Below are positions 8,739 to 17,281 of a stretch of 64,000 nucleotides of DNA, in pieces. Numbering within the stretch: the stretch's first letter is position 1; every line of letters starts with the position of its first letter. The notes under the pieces were generated by a model. It was not told the origin of the DNA. It did not search any database and saw only the letters and a program-made list of their open reading frames with translations. This stretch comes from Neobacillus ginsengisoli (GTDB lineage Bacteria; Bacillota; Bacilli; Bacillales_B; DSM-18226): contig NZ_JAUSTW010000003.1 of NCBI RefSeq assembly GCF_030813055.1, forward strand, positions 496,001 to 560,000, written 5' to 3'. A program made the position numbers and the translations under genes.

Positions 8739-8889
8739 ATTAGCTTTCCTCCTAATTTCTTAGCAATTCTTCTAAAAATAATATTAACTTCAACGATAAG
8801 TACTTTAGCCATCTATTTAGTGCTTAATGGACTTTTTTATGTCTGTACAAAATAAGGATTAAAGTTGAATGTTCATGCAATGTTACTTC

Positions 8890-9807
8890 TTAAACATAGT
8901 AAGAAGCGCTATCGCTACTAATTAAAAAGTTTTCAATTTTTTCTTTTACAACGTTCTGAACTGCGTTTTGGACTAAAGTTAATGTTTCAGTTGGTAGTTC
9001 AGACCACTCTTTTTCTGTAACATAATTTTCTCTATTAAGTGTTTTTATCATCGTATGTTCTAAATCTGTTGCAATATTCACTTTACTAATTCCACCGTTA
9101 GGAATTTGAATTGCATTCTTAATCATCTCTGATGGAGTGCATGAACCGCCATGTAATACTAAAGGTACAGATGTTAACGAACGAATTTCTACTAAACGTT
9201 CAATATCAATTTTTGGTTCTTTTACAAGATAGAGCCCATGTGAAGTACCGATAGAAACTGCTAATGCATCAACACCTGTCTCGTCAACAAACCGTTTTGC
9301 ATCTTCAGGGTCTGTAAATAGCTCTTCATCAACGTCTGTTTCAATAAAGTCAGTTGTCCCAATCTTGCCTAATTCAGCTTCAACTGATACGCCTTTTGAA
9401 TGTGCATACTCAACAACCTTTTTTGTTATCTCGATATTTTTCTTAAATGGATGCTCAGATGCATCAATCATTACAGATGTAAAACCAACTTCAATTGCTT
9501 CAGCAATTACATTGAAATCCTTCGTATGATCTAAATGTAACACAGCGGGGATCGTAATATGCTCCTCTTGGATTACACGATAAAACTCACGGCTAAATTC
9601 CGCTAAATTAATTCCATATCGTTCTTTCTCCCTCTCAGAAGTTTGAACAATAACTGCAGAATTCTTTTCTTGAGCCGCTCTAAGTATAGGAGCTATCATC
9701 TTTGTAGCTCTAGGAGTAAATGAACCGACAGCAAATTGATTTTGCGTAGCTACTGAAAGTACTTTAGTTAATTGAATAACATTATTTTCTTTTACATTTA
9801 TTTCCAT
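8890..9807 (-). CDS. Class II (metal-dependent) fructose-bisphosphate/tagatose-bisphosphate-type aldolase
   Basis: The 305-residue TIM-barrel protein shows class II aldolase motifs in order: AVGSFTPRATKMI near the N-terminus, LHLDHTKDF (catalytic Asp and a metal His), SVMIDASEHPF, VEAELGKIG (metal-ligand region), AVSIGTSHGLY (metal His) and LVLHGGS / KVNIATDL (phosphate binding). The family cleaves ketose phosphates to DHAP and an aldehyde. The sequence looks closer to the KbaY/GatY/IolJ-like specialised enzymes than to the housekeeping Fba, but I cannot assign the substrate. The gene stands alone, and an IclR-type operator lies about 100 bp upstream (9910-9931). I infer that it acts downstream of the split transketolase. 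Confidence 0.85.
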   Translation of the reverse strand: MEINVKENNVIQLTKVLSVATQNQFAVGSFTPRATKMIAPILRAAQEKNSAVIVQTSEREKERYGINLAEFSREFYRVIQEEHITIPAVLHLDHTKDFNVIAEAIEVGFTSVMIDASEHPFKKNIEITKKVVEYAHSKGVSVEAELGKIGTTDFIETDVDEELFTDPEDAKRFVDETGVDALAVSIGTSHGLYLVKEPKIDIERLVEIRSLTSVPLVLHGGSCTPSEMIKNAIQIPNGGISKVNIATDLEHTMIKTLNRENYVTEKEWSELPTETLTLVQNAVQNVVKEKIENFLISSDSASYYV

Positions 9808-9909
9808 TATTTTTTCACCACCTTTCTATTTTAGATACAATAATTGTAAATTTAAACTCTATTTATAACGTTTGATTTATTTATTTCTTTCGCACTTATT
9901 TTGTTACTT

Positions 9910-9931
9910 AATAAGCAACATCGTTCCTATT
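9910..9931. promoter_or_regulatory. IclR-type operator upstream of the aldolase
   Basis: AATAAGCAAC, three bases, then GTTCCTATT: the left arm AATAAGCAAC matches site 1 of the transketolase operon exactly. It lies about 103 bp upstream of the aldolase start. Confidence 0.6.
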
Positions 9932-10090
9932 ATATTTTAATCATTTTGCAAAAATATTACAACAATTTTTACTCTTTCTTTCCCATAACTGAAAAATAAT
10001 ACCAACCTAATAGGTTTTCATAGAAATACGAAAAAAATATTAGATTCAGCACTTACAAATAACCAATTGTTTCTTTGCGCAGTCCATATA

Positions 10091-10305
10091 GGTTCTGGTG
10101 CAAAAACTTAAAGATAATTGAAATTAATCTCTAAAACTTTGACTTAATGATACTATTACTCTAAAAAATGGTGTGTGATCGGTATGGAAACGAAAAGTTT
10201 ATTCAAGTGGAAGCACTAACAGCATGATATTATTTTACAAACAGTAAGATGGTACATACGGTATAACTTGAGCTTTCTTGATTTAGTGGAAATGATGGAC
10301 CAGAA
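10091..10305 (+). mobile_element. Remnant of an IS6-family (IS240-like) insertion sequence
   Basis: GGTTCTGGTGCAAAAACTT at 10091 resembles the terminal inverted repeat of IS6-family elements. From the ATG at 10184 the plus strand reads METKSLFKWKH, a stop, then QHDIILQTVRWYIRYNLSFL and DLVEMM, which is the conserved transposase N-terminus (FKWKHYQPDIILLTVRWYLRY type). A nonsense codon and loss of everything after about residue 40 make it inactive. It probably took part in the rearrangements of this island. Confidence 0.75.
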
Positions 10306-10399
10306 CTTTTAAAACTGTTTCAAGATGTTTTTTGAAAATTTTCTAATTTTTCCGTTAAACAATTACTTTCATTATTATTATGGTCTACAAAAACCACAT

Positions 10400-11213
10400 T
10401 TACTGATTATGTTTTTCTTCCGATTTAAAGGTATTAATTAGATTGCCCAATTTGTCAATTTTAACAGACACCTCATCACACTCCTTTAACCAGACCCTGC
10501 GTTCTTCAGGAAGACCTAATATAACTCCCTCTGGAGTTCCAGTCAAAATGATATCACCTGGTTGGAGTGTAAAATGTTCTGATATATAACTGATAAGTTC
10601 TTCACAATTAAAAATCATATCAGCTGTATTTGAATCTTGACGAATTTCCCCATTTACATAAGAAACAATATTTAAGTTATTCGGATTTTCAATTTCATCT
10701 TTGCTAACTAGGTACGGACCGATAGGACAGAAACCATCACAAGTTTTTCCTAAGAGCCACTGAGCACTTTTTGATTGTAAATCTCGTGCTGAAACATCAT
10801 TTGCAACACAATAACCGTATACAACAGAAAGTGCTTCTTCCTTTTTCACATTTTTTGCCTCTTTACCAATAACAATAGCTAATTCTGCCTCATAATCTAC
10901 TTGAGAAGAAACACTCGGCAACGTTATTTCTTTTCCATGTGCTGTAATCGAATTATTAAATTTGCTAAATAAAATCGGGGCTGGTGGAAAAGGCATATTA
11001 CACTCAACTGCATGTTTTTTATAGTTCAAGCCAATTTAATTTCATCAACCCCTGTTTTGCTTGTTCGCCTAGTGATATCAGTTCATTTACCGATTTTGGG
11101 ACATTTTTTATGTAAGGGAATTTAATAGAAGCAGCTTCTACATCTAATATCCCCTTATTTGTTTTTACTCCTAATCTTAATCGATTATTTTTATAAAACC
11201 CAACAGAAATCAT
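10400..11213 (-). pseudogene. Fumarylacetoacetate hydrolase family gene, frameshifted
   Basis: An upstream frame (11213-11019, MISVGFYKNNRLRLGVKTNK...) carries the N-terminal domain. A second frame (11029-10400) carries the catalytic domain: GLNYKKHAVE, PILFSKFNNSI, VDYEAELAIVIGKEAKNV, GYCVANDVSARDLQ, KTCDGFCPIGPYLV and ILTGTPEGVILG, with the metal ligand pattern E-x-E...D. The join lies near 11029, just before the GLNYKKH motif, and about a dozen residues expected there are missing in addition to the frame change. The catalytic half could still be made from the ATG at 11029, but the intact family protein is about 280 residues. The family hydrolyses or decarboxylates acylpyruvate-like diketo acids. 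Confidence 0.75.
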
Positions 11214-11448
11214 TTTCTTTTCCCCCTATTATTACTTGCGGCAGGTTCCTTATTAAAAGAGCTTAAAAACAGGAATTTCAAAAAAATTACATTCATGATA
11301 TAATAAAAAAGGCATCTGCACCTTGAAAATTGCATACATAAAGGGTTGGAACAGCCAATCTTCTGTTCCGTAAAATGTATGGAGTCGTCAGAGAAGACGC
11401 AAATCAACCATGCAGTTACTCTAGATATTATACGACAATGTAAATGAA

Positions 11449-11484
11449 GAGAGCATTGCAACCCCCTACAGGCTGAATGCTCTT
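11449..11484 (-). terminator. Hairpin downstream of the racemase-fold gene
   Basis: AGAGCATT...AATGCTCT form an 8-bp stem with a long loop, shortly beyond the stop codon at 11503. The T-run is poor, so this is a weak terminator or an mRNA end element. The rest of 11214-11502 shows no convincing gene. Confidence 0.4.
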
Positions 11485-11502
11485 CTAATCAATTGTTTCT
11501 TA

Positions 11503-12243
11503 TTAGTTATTTACCTTTACCCTTGAAAATACTTTACCCCATCCTTTAATAACGCTTGGATCTAAATCTACCATTATTAAGCATTCCCACATGAGGACAT
11601 TGATGGTGTCATACATTGGCAAATTATATTTTTCTTCATAATATTTTACTTTGTCCACTGCAGGGAAGTTGGTACAAACCACACTTAATGCTTCTGCAGG
11701 TGAAACCGCTACTGCTTTGATCTGTTCTTCAATTCTATCTTGAGATACTTGGCTGAATGAACGATTTACTGTTTGACCAAGTCCTTGAATATTTATCGTT
11801 TCAACATTGCAATGCTTTCTGTATTGTTCCGCAATCAGTTGGTTGATTTCTGGAATATATGGTGTGACAAGGTGTACAGATTTAATATTATGCTCTTTAA
11901 ACGCTCTTACCTGTGACAACATTGAAGTAGTAGCCGGAATACCTGTTCTTTTTGTTATTGCATCACAAAGCTGTTGGTCCACATCGAAACCAAGCCACCC
12001 ACCTGATGTCCCATTCCATGCAATCACATCTACTTCTGCATGCGCTAACAATTCTGCAGCTTTTAACATCGGCTCGAAATCAAATTGACTTAAAGCTTCC
12101 TGTTCCAATGAGATTTTAGTAACCTCAAAACGCCCATAATGGCAGGTCACTTCTGGAACATTGTATAACATTTTTGAGCAGATAGGCTCTAAAGTTGTAT
12201 TCGATGAAGGTGTAAGCATTCCAATTTTTTTAGGTTCTTTCAT
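11503..12243 (-). CDS. Asp/Glu racemase superfamily protein, arylmalonate decarboxylase / maleate isomerase-like
   Basis: The 246-residue protein opens with IGMLTPSSNTTLEP, typical of the maleate isomerase and arylmalonate decarboxylase branch. The first active-site loop reads AWNGTSGGWLG and lacks the first catalytic Cys of two-Cys racemases and maleate isomerases. The second loop keeps Cys (SVVCTNFPAVD). A GTS motif with a single downstream Cys is the arrangement known from arylmalonate decarboxylase, so decarboxylation of a malonate-like acid is plausible; this is inference. It follows the MFS gene by 22 bp and precedes the broken FAH gene, forming a transport-plus-catabolism operon. SD GGAGG precedes the ATG. 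Confidence 0.78.
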   Translation of the reverse strand: MKEPKKIGMLTPSSNTTLEPICSKMLYNVPEVTCHYGRFEVTKISLEQEALSQFDFEPMLKAAELLAHAEVDVIAWNGTSGGWLGFDVDQQLCDAITKRTGIPATTSMLSQVRAFKEHNIKSVHLVTPYIPEINQLIAEQYRKHCNVETINIQGLGQTVNRSFSQVSQDRIEEQIKAVAVSPAEALSVVCTNFPAVDKVKYYEEKYNLPMYDTINVLMWECLIMVDLDPSVIKGWGKVFSRVKVNN

Positions 12244-12265
12244 AATAATCCCTCCTATGGATTGT

Positions 12266-13600
12266 TTAATTTACGCTGCCAATTTTTTTATTGTAATTAA
12301 TTATACTTGATACAGTTGCTAATAGAAGACCCGCTGCAACAAACACCATTAAAGCTAAGAAATATGAACCTGTTACTGATACGATAACACCGATATATAT
12401 AGGGGTTACTACGCCAGCTATATTTCCAGCCAAGTTCATACAACCTCCGATGGTACCAACATGCTCTCGCTGTGAAATTGCAGAAGGAACACTCCAATAT
12501 AAGCCGCCCCAACGAAGAAAAAACAACGCAAATGAAAGAGTAGTAATTGCCATAGTCACGGAAGTAGACTTACTTAACAAGAAAATTGAAATTGCAGTCA
12601 TGACTCCTGCAATTGACAACATTGTCCTCATTACAGTATTAAAATCACCACCCTTTTCACGCCACTTATCTGTTATCAATCCGCCAATAATTTCTCCTAC
12701 AAATCCAGAACCAAAAATAATTAAAATTGATCCGCCAATAGCAGAAATATTTAAATTTTGTGTTTTTGCTAGATAGGATGGCCCCCATGTCATTAATCCG
12801 TAAAATACAGTGTTAAATGAAAACCATCCAAGACACATGCACCAGAAATTTCGTGCCTTTAAGTAATCTTTTGCACCTATTTTTAACCCTGTAGCATTAC
12901 GTTTGTGTTCTTCGTATTCCTCTGCAATAGCTTTTCGAATATATTCCCTTTCTGCCTCATTGACCTTTGGATTTCCATTAGGTCCTCCCTTGATGATTCT
13001 CCAAACTAGAAAAGCAACTACAATTGTTAGTACACCAGCACCAATTAATGCACCTCGCCATCCTCCGAACCAGGCCATAAACGTAATAATGATTGGTCCT
13101 CCAACAGCAGTACCGAGTGGTGCACCGCTATCAATAATTGTTGCCCCGCGGCCTCGTTCTTTTGAACTTAACCAAATCGCCTGTAGCTTTGAGCTTCCTG
13201 GCATAACAGGAGCTTCAGTTAGTCCGAGTAAAACACGAAGAAACATTAGTGATTTTGCACCAGAAATAAAACCAGTCATTGCTTGGACAATTCCCCATCC
13301 TAGTGCAGCTCCAAACACAACTTTTTCCGGTCGATATTTATCAGACAGCCATCCTGATGGGACCTGCATAAGTGCATATCCCCAAAAAAAGGAACTTAGT
13401 ATTAAACCTACAATAGCAGGGTCTAAGGATAAATCTTTTTGAATTTGCGGCATTGCGATTGATAGAACGGCACGATCGACATAGTTAATAGTTACAAGTA
13501 GAAGAAGCATAATAAACACACGCCAACGAACATTTGTTGGTTTCGCAGAGAGATCGACTCTCGCTCCTTGAGATACTTTCAGGTCAGCACCATTTTGCAT
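12266..13600 (-). CDS. MFS transporter, anion:cation symporter type (sugar acid / organic acid uptake)
   Basis: The 444-residue protein has 12 predicted membrane segments. The early motif NYVDRAVLSIAMPQIQKDL and the loop-2/3 motif QVPSGWLSDKYRPEKVV with EAPVMPGSSKLQAIWLSSKERGR are typical of the ACS family (hexuronate, glucarate, tartrate porters). It imports an organic anion with protons at the cytoplasmic membrane. It is the first gene of an operon with the racemase-fold enzyme and the broken FAH gene, so the substrate is probably the acid those enzymes process. Of the island operons, it is the one lacking the shared IclR-type site; a different palindrome sits upstream at 13644-13660. Confidence 0.88.
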   Translation of the reverse strand: MQNGADLKVSQGARVDLSAKPTNVRWRVFIMLLLLVTINYVDRAVLSIAMPQIQKDLSLDPAIVGLILSSFFWGYALMQVPSGWLSDKYRPEKVVFGAALGWGIVQAMTGFISGAKSLMFLRVLLGLTEAPVMPGSSKLQAIWLSSKERGRGATIIDSGAPLGTAVGGPIIITFMAWFGGWRGALIGAGVLTIVVAFLVWRIIKGGPNGNPKVNEAEREYIRKAIAEEYEEHKRNATGLKIGAKDYLKARNFWCMCLGWFSFNTVFYGLMTWGPSYLAKTQNLNISAIGGSILIIFGSGFVGEIIGGLITDKWREKGGDFNTVMRTMLSIAGVMTAISIFLLSKSTSVTMAITTLSFALFFLRWGGLYWSVPSAISQREHVGTIGGCMNLAGNIAGVVTPIYIGVIVSVTGSYFLALMVFVAAGLLLATVSSIINYNKKIGSVN

Positions 13601-13643
13601 ATAAATCCCCCTTTTTTTACTGCTTAAAATACACTTTTAAAGG

Positions 13644-13660
13644 AATAATAACGTATTATT
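13644..13660. promoter_or_regulatory. Palindrome upstream of the MFS operon
   Basis: AATAATA-ACG-TATTATT, 44 bp upstream of the MFS start, is a candidate operator. Its AT-rich simplicity keeps confidence low. Confidence 0.3.
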
Positions 13661-13769
13661 TCGGCTTATCACCCCCCTTGATATAAAAATAAGATTACTG
13701 ACCTGATACATAAAAAAATCTCTATAAAGCTAGCAATTAACATGTACCTTTGTATTAAAAACTTTCTTT

Positions 13770-14104
13770 CTAAATAAATATTTTCCCCTTCCTTGTTTGC
13801 AATCCACATATCGTAAAGTTTATTATGCTTGTAATTCCACCTGCTGCCGCTGCTATGGTACCGCTTACAAAATCATCAGCAGTTCCAGTACTTTGGAATG
13901 GCCAAGCGAGGTGAGTATGTACATCTATTCCCCCTGGAAAAATGTATTGACTATTTGCATCAATGACTTTTGAATCTTTTTCAGGGATAAATCTTTCTGA
14001 TATGCCGGTTATAACACCTCCATCTATCATTACATCTGCCTTAAAAATATCAGTCGCAGTAACAATAGTTCCATTTTGAATAATAGTTTTTCAACTTCTT
14101 GTCC
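13770..14104 (-). pseudogene. Dihydropyrimidinase/hydantoinase N-terminal fragment
   Basis: The reading frame TIIQNGTIVTATDIFKADVM, then IDGGVITGIS, SQYIFPGGIDVHTHL and DDFVSGTIAAAAGGITSIINF, is the start of a cyclic amidohydrolase, including the HxH metal motif (DVHTHL). The start region near 14095 has lost its ATG and carries a one-base shift in an A-run, and homology ends about 105 residues in, before the carbamylated Lys and the other metal ligands. The enzyme is dead. A GntR-type palindrome (14144-14154) lies at its promoter. Confidence 0.78.
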
Positions 14105-14143
14105 TCCCCTATAAATAAATATATCTCCAAATTCATCATGTGG

Positions 14144-14154
14144 TCTGTCGACAG
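14144..14154. promoter_or_regulatory. GntR/FCD-type operator before the hydantoinase relic
   Basis: CTGTCGACAG at 14145-14154 is a perfect palindrome. The same TCTGTCGACA occurs in the leader of gntR1 (14905-14914). The position and symmetry fit FadR/FCD-type GntR operators. Confidence 0.5.
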
Positions 14155-14215
14155 TTTATTTTGTTTCACCTCCTAGAAACCGTGACATTATTATCAGTAA
14201 ATAAACTCCTTTCTG

Positions 14216-14884
14216 TTAATTAGCAAAAATTTCTCTTAAATGCCTTAAGTCGTTTTCAATATGTTTTTTCATCATTAATGCAGCCTTTTCCTCATCTCTT
14301 CGCTTCATTTGAGTGATAATTTCTTGATGTTCATGATAAACATTCCATTCTCTGTTCTCACCTTGAAAGTTTAAGACTCTGTAATAATGGCTTAAAGAGT
14401 TTAAGTCTCTAAGTTGTTTCTTAAGTCTTCTATTTTGACTATATTTGGTGATTAGGTCATGAAAAAGACCATTCTCAATAATTAACGCTTTTCGATTTTG
14501 CTCACTTTCAATTTCTAGATATTGTTTTGAATTAATTACTGTATTTTCTATTTCATTTATCTCCTGACCTGAAGCTAGCCTGGTTGTTAATCTTGCAGCT
14601 AATGACTCTAAGGCAATCCGACACTCGTATATATCTTCAAAATCCTTCAATGTTGGTTTGTAAACTGTTATTCTCGATTTTTCATCAATCACTAATAACC
14701 CTTCTTTTTCTAATGCACGTACTGCTTCTCTAACAGGGCTGCGGCTGATATTTAATTCTCTTGCAATTTTAGCTTCAAAAATACTATCACCAGGTTTTAA
14801 TACTCCTTGTACAATCATTTCTCTTATAGAATTATATACCTGGTCATAATATCTAACTGGTTTTTCGATAGAAAAAGTATTCAT
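14216..14884 (-). CDS. GntR family regulator, FadR/FCD subfamily (gntR1)
   Basis: From the ATG at 14884 (SD GGAGAG 4-5 nt upstream) the protein is 222 residues, the normal FCD length; the ORF extension to 14977 would add 31 residues running through the operator. The N-terminal winged helix reads QVYNSIREMIVQGVLKPGDS and ARELNISRSPVREAVRALEKEGLL; the C-terminal FCD domain (YECRIALESLAARLTTRLA, LIENGLFHDLITKYSQNRRL, HEHQEIITQMKRRD) has the D/H metal-ligand pattern that binds a carboxylate effector. Palindromes with TGTCGACA sit in its own leader and upstream of the adjacent hydantoinase relic, suggesting autoregulation and control of ureide or hydantoin genes. An IclR-type site lies further upstream at 14970. 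Confidence 0.9.
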   Translation of the reverse strand: MNTFSIEKPVRYYDQVYNSIREMIVQGVLKPGDSIFEAKIARELNISRSPVREAVRALEKEGLLVIDEKSRITVYKPTLKDFEDIYECRIALESLAARLTTRLASGQEINEIENTVINSKQYLEIESEQNRKALIIENGLFHDLITKYSQNRRLKKQLRDLNSLSHYYRVLNFQGENREWNVYHEHQEIITQMKRRDEEKAALMMKKHIENDLRHLREIFAN

Positions 14885-14906
14885 TTTTCTCTCCATTCCT
14901 GTCGTC

Positions 14907-14914
14907 TGTCGACA
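14907..14914. promoter_or_regulatory. GntR-type operator core in the gntR1 leader
   Basis: TCTGTCGACA occurs at 14905-14914 (palindromic TGTCGACA at 14907-14914), 20-30 bp before the gntR1 start, matching the site at 14144. Confidence 0.5.
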
Positions 14915-14969
14915 CTTTGCTCTAGATGTACTTATTTCAAAAAAGTCAGATACACTTTTTTGTTGCGTT

Positions 14970-14990
14970 ATAAACAACCATGTTTCTTTT
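14970..14990. promoter_or_regulatory. IclR-type operator upstream of gntR1
   Basis: ATAAACAAC, three bases, then GTTTCTTTT, preceded by GTTGCGTT. It is about 86 bp upstream of the gntR1 start and lies in a segment duplicated at 19945-20330. Confidence 0.55.
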
Positions 14991-15158
14991 CTCTTGATAA
15001 AAGGATAACATCATAAATAATCAATTTCAATATATATTTTTAAATTTTCTCATAATTTACTACCAATTAAATTATATTGTCCAAAAATGTTCAAAATTTT
15101 CATAAAAAAATACATAACTTTTAAATTTTGCCTTAATAACCTTTCGATAATATATCTA

Positions 15159-15270
15159 TTAATTCTTATAACCAAGTCGCTCAGAGATCTTCATTCCCAC
15201 TTCCATTAGCTTATCTTTTAATGAATTACTTCTATTCTCACTCATCCTCATTGAAGTAGCTGATATACCC
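15159..15270 (-). pseudogene. C-terminal remnant of an iclR gene (copy A)
   Basis: The minus strand reads GISATSMRMSENRSN, then KDKLMEVGMKISERLGYKN and a stop, aligning with the last 35 residues of the intact IclR (SISGPSIRMTEERL...KISKRLGYTDN). Everything upstream is lost. It is too short for the usual ORF threshold. Below its stop the sequence parallels that below copy B at 20202. Confidence 0.7.
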
Positions 15271-15339
15271 TAAATAAATTACCTCGTGGTTACTACACTT
15301 TCTTTAAGCCGTAATCCTAGTGAGCTTTTTTCATGCATA

Positions 15340-15372
15340 CAAAAAACTGGATAGCCTTTTAAGACTATCCAG
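15340..15372 (-). terminator. Intrinsic terminator downstream of the permease operon
   Basis: The 8-bp stem CTGGATAG/CTATCCAG with a loop of about 10 nt is followed by six T residues on the minus strand. It probably ends transcripts from allB and the NCS1 gene, 360 bp beyond the permease stop codon. Confidence 0.6.
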
Positions 15373-15484
15373 AACATCCTATTTATTCGTTTTAATGACC
15401 ATTTTTTATAAATCTGTCAATTTCTATTTGATTAACAGGTTATGAACAGTCTATCCTCATAAAGGCATTTCAACATCTGTCCCT

Positions 15485-15537
15485 AGTATTGGACACACCT
15501 ACTCCAAATACGATGACGGCCACACATGCCATCCACC
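15485..15537 (-). repeat. 53-bp repeated coding-like segment (copy 1)
   Basis: It matches 59719-59771 at about 43 of 53 positions. Read on the minus strand, both encode a hydrophobic stretch of the form MACVAxxVFGVGxxNT. No complete gene surrounds copy 1, so it looks like a relic of a small membrane-protein gene whose relative lies at 59719. The rest of 15017-15732 has no gene. Confidence 0.55.
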
Positions 15538-15732
15538 CCACTATTTAACATAGAAAAACGCTTACATTTTTAATTTCTGCTAGAAGGCTTGTCCAAAAAA
15601 GTTTTATATAAAATCGGGTATATATGACTTTACTTTCACTCAAAAAAAAGTTACAAAAAAGAGCCTAAACCTGTACAGAGCTGATGTCATAGAAGCTTTG
15701 ATAGATTTGGTTAACTCCCGTATATAATCACT

Positions 15733-17163
15733 CTAACTTATAGATTTGAATACATCATCAGATTTAGATTTTTCAAATATCGTTCCCTTTTTGAATTTTG
15801 AATCCTTAAATGCAAACTTCGTCAGAAGAATATATGCAATACCAGCCACAACAAGACCAATAATCCATGCAAGTTCCACTTTTAGGAAGGCTGCGCCAGC
15901 ACCGATCAGCATGGCAAGCACTGCAGCTGGATTAAATCCTGAGAATGGACCGTCTTCCTTGTACAAATCTGCAATATTTACTTTTTGCTTTCTAAAGATA
16001 TAATATTCGATTAATAAAATTGAAACAATCGGGCCTAAAAATGCGGAATAGCTAAGAATGAACATACCAAGACCCTTTGCCGAAGAATCCTGTACAAGCA
16101 CCCAAGGGAATGATCCTATTGCAAGCACCCCAGTAATTGTAACGGCAGGTTTAAATTTCATTTTTGTAAGCAATTGAATAACATAAGTCGGCGGAATAAT
16201 ATTGGCAACCATGTTAACAGCAACTGCACCGAGAACAATAAATATGGATACAAAGAATGTAATATAAGAATTATCTACCACTATGGCAAATGCCTTTACA
16301 GGATTAGTGATGCCAGTTGCGGAGGCAAGCATGGCGCCGATGGCAAGTGTCACGCCGTACACTACTATAATAGGCGAAAAGTATAAAAACCCGCGTTTTT
16401 TGTCGCTAATACCAGATTTTAACTCTCTTGAATAGTCAGCTGCACTTAAAAAGATAGCTGCATAATTTCCCATAAACACCATGATGAATCCAAAGAACGG
16501 CAAGCCCCATGAGCCTTTTGTATGTACCCATTTTTCTGCAATAACATTGCTATGGTCTTTTAGAAGAATGGTAAATACATAAATAAGTGCTCCGATAATC
16601 ACAACAGATACAAGCGTTTCCACCCATTTAATGGCATGAAAGCCGTACATCGAAATCCCAATTTGTATTAGTTGAATCACTACAAAACAAATGGCAACAT
16701 TATCAAAGGAGCCACCCGTAATAATCTTCGCAATTTCATTTAAGGCAGTACCGCCAATCCAGCTTTGAAAACCGTACCAGATGATGGCAGGGATCCCGCG
16801 CAAAAGGGATGATATGATGGCGCCTTTCTCCCCAAAGGACATTCTCAGCTGAACAACATATGGTATTCCCGTTCTATAACCGAGCCTGTCATTTAAAGCA
16901 AAAATAGAAGAAGTGATAGCTATTGATATGAAAGCAGCCACAATTGTTTGATAGATGTTTAGCGTGGCGATTCCCGCTACAAACAAACTAGCCCCAAGCG
17001 TCATATTACCTAAATTAACGCCGTCACCCATCCACATAAAAATATAGGTTAACGGACTAACCGTTCTATCCTTTTCGGATTTCGGTTTTAGTGATTCATC
17101 CATACCCGCAGCATATTGAATCTGTATCTCTTGAATAACATTCGTTTCTAAATTGGTAGACAT
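15733..17163 (-). CDS. NCS1 family permease (cytosine/purine/allantoin-type transporter)
   Basis: The 476-residue membrane protein has about 12 transmembrane segments and NCS1 hallmarks: the N-terminal motif PLTYIFMWMGDGVNLGNMTLGASL, the inner-helix segment FGEKGAIISSLLRGIPAIIWYGFQSW, and NMVANIIPPTYVI. The family takes up nucleobases, hydantoins or allantoin with Na+ or H+. It lies 119 bp downstream of allantoinase on the same strand, so allantoin or a related ureide is the likely substrate; the sequence is clearly different from classical PucI. SD GGGAG precedes the ATG. No own operator is obvious, so it is probably co-transcribed with allB. Confidence 0.88.
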   Translation of the reverse strand: MSTNLETNVIQEIQIQYAAGMDESLKPKSEKDRTVSPLTYIFMWMGDGVNLGNMTLGASLFVAGIATLNIYQTIVAAFISIAITSSIFALNDRLGYRTGIPYVVQLRMSFGEKGAIISSLLRGIPAIIWYGFQSWIGGTALNEIAKIITGGSFDNVAICFVVIQLIQIGISMYGFHAIKWVETLVSVVIIGALIYVFTILLKDHSNVIAEKWVHTKGSWGLPFFGFIMVFMGNYAAIFLSAADYSRELKSGISDKKRGFLYFSPIIVVYGVTLAIGAMLASATGITNPVKAFAIVVDNSYITFFVSIFIVLGAVAVNMVANIIPPTYVIQLLTKMKFKPAVTITGVLAIGSFPWVLVQDSSAKGLGMFILSYSAFLGPIVSILLIEYYIFRKQKVNIADLYKEDGPFSGFNPAAVLAMLIGAGAAFLKVELAWIIGLVVAGIAYILLTKFAFKDSKFKKGTIFEKSKSDDVFKSIS

Positions 17164-17281
17164 TGTACACCCAACTCCCTTTTTTCATTGTTTGCACTAT
17201 TTTTGATAATGCGTTGGTTAACAAGTTAGGTCTTAGATGTTTGCAAATAGGCTTTGTTACAATTTTTCCATCTTTTAGAGT

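Noticed and set aside
11210..11461. An 83-codon minus-strand frame upstream of the FAH relic
   Set aside because: No SD, cysteine-rich unlikely composition, and it ends inside the FAH start region; treated as non-coding.
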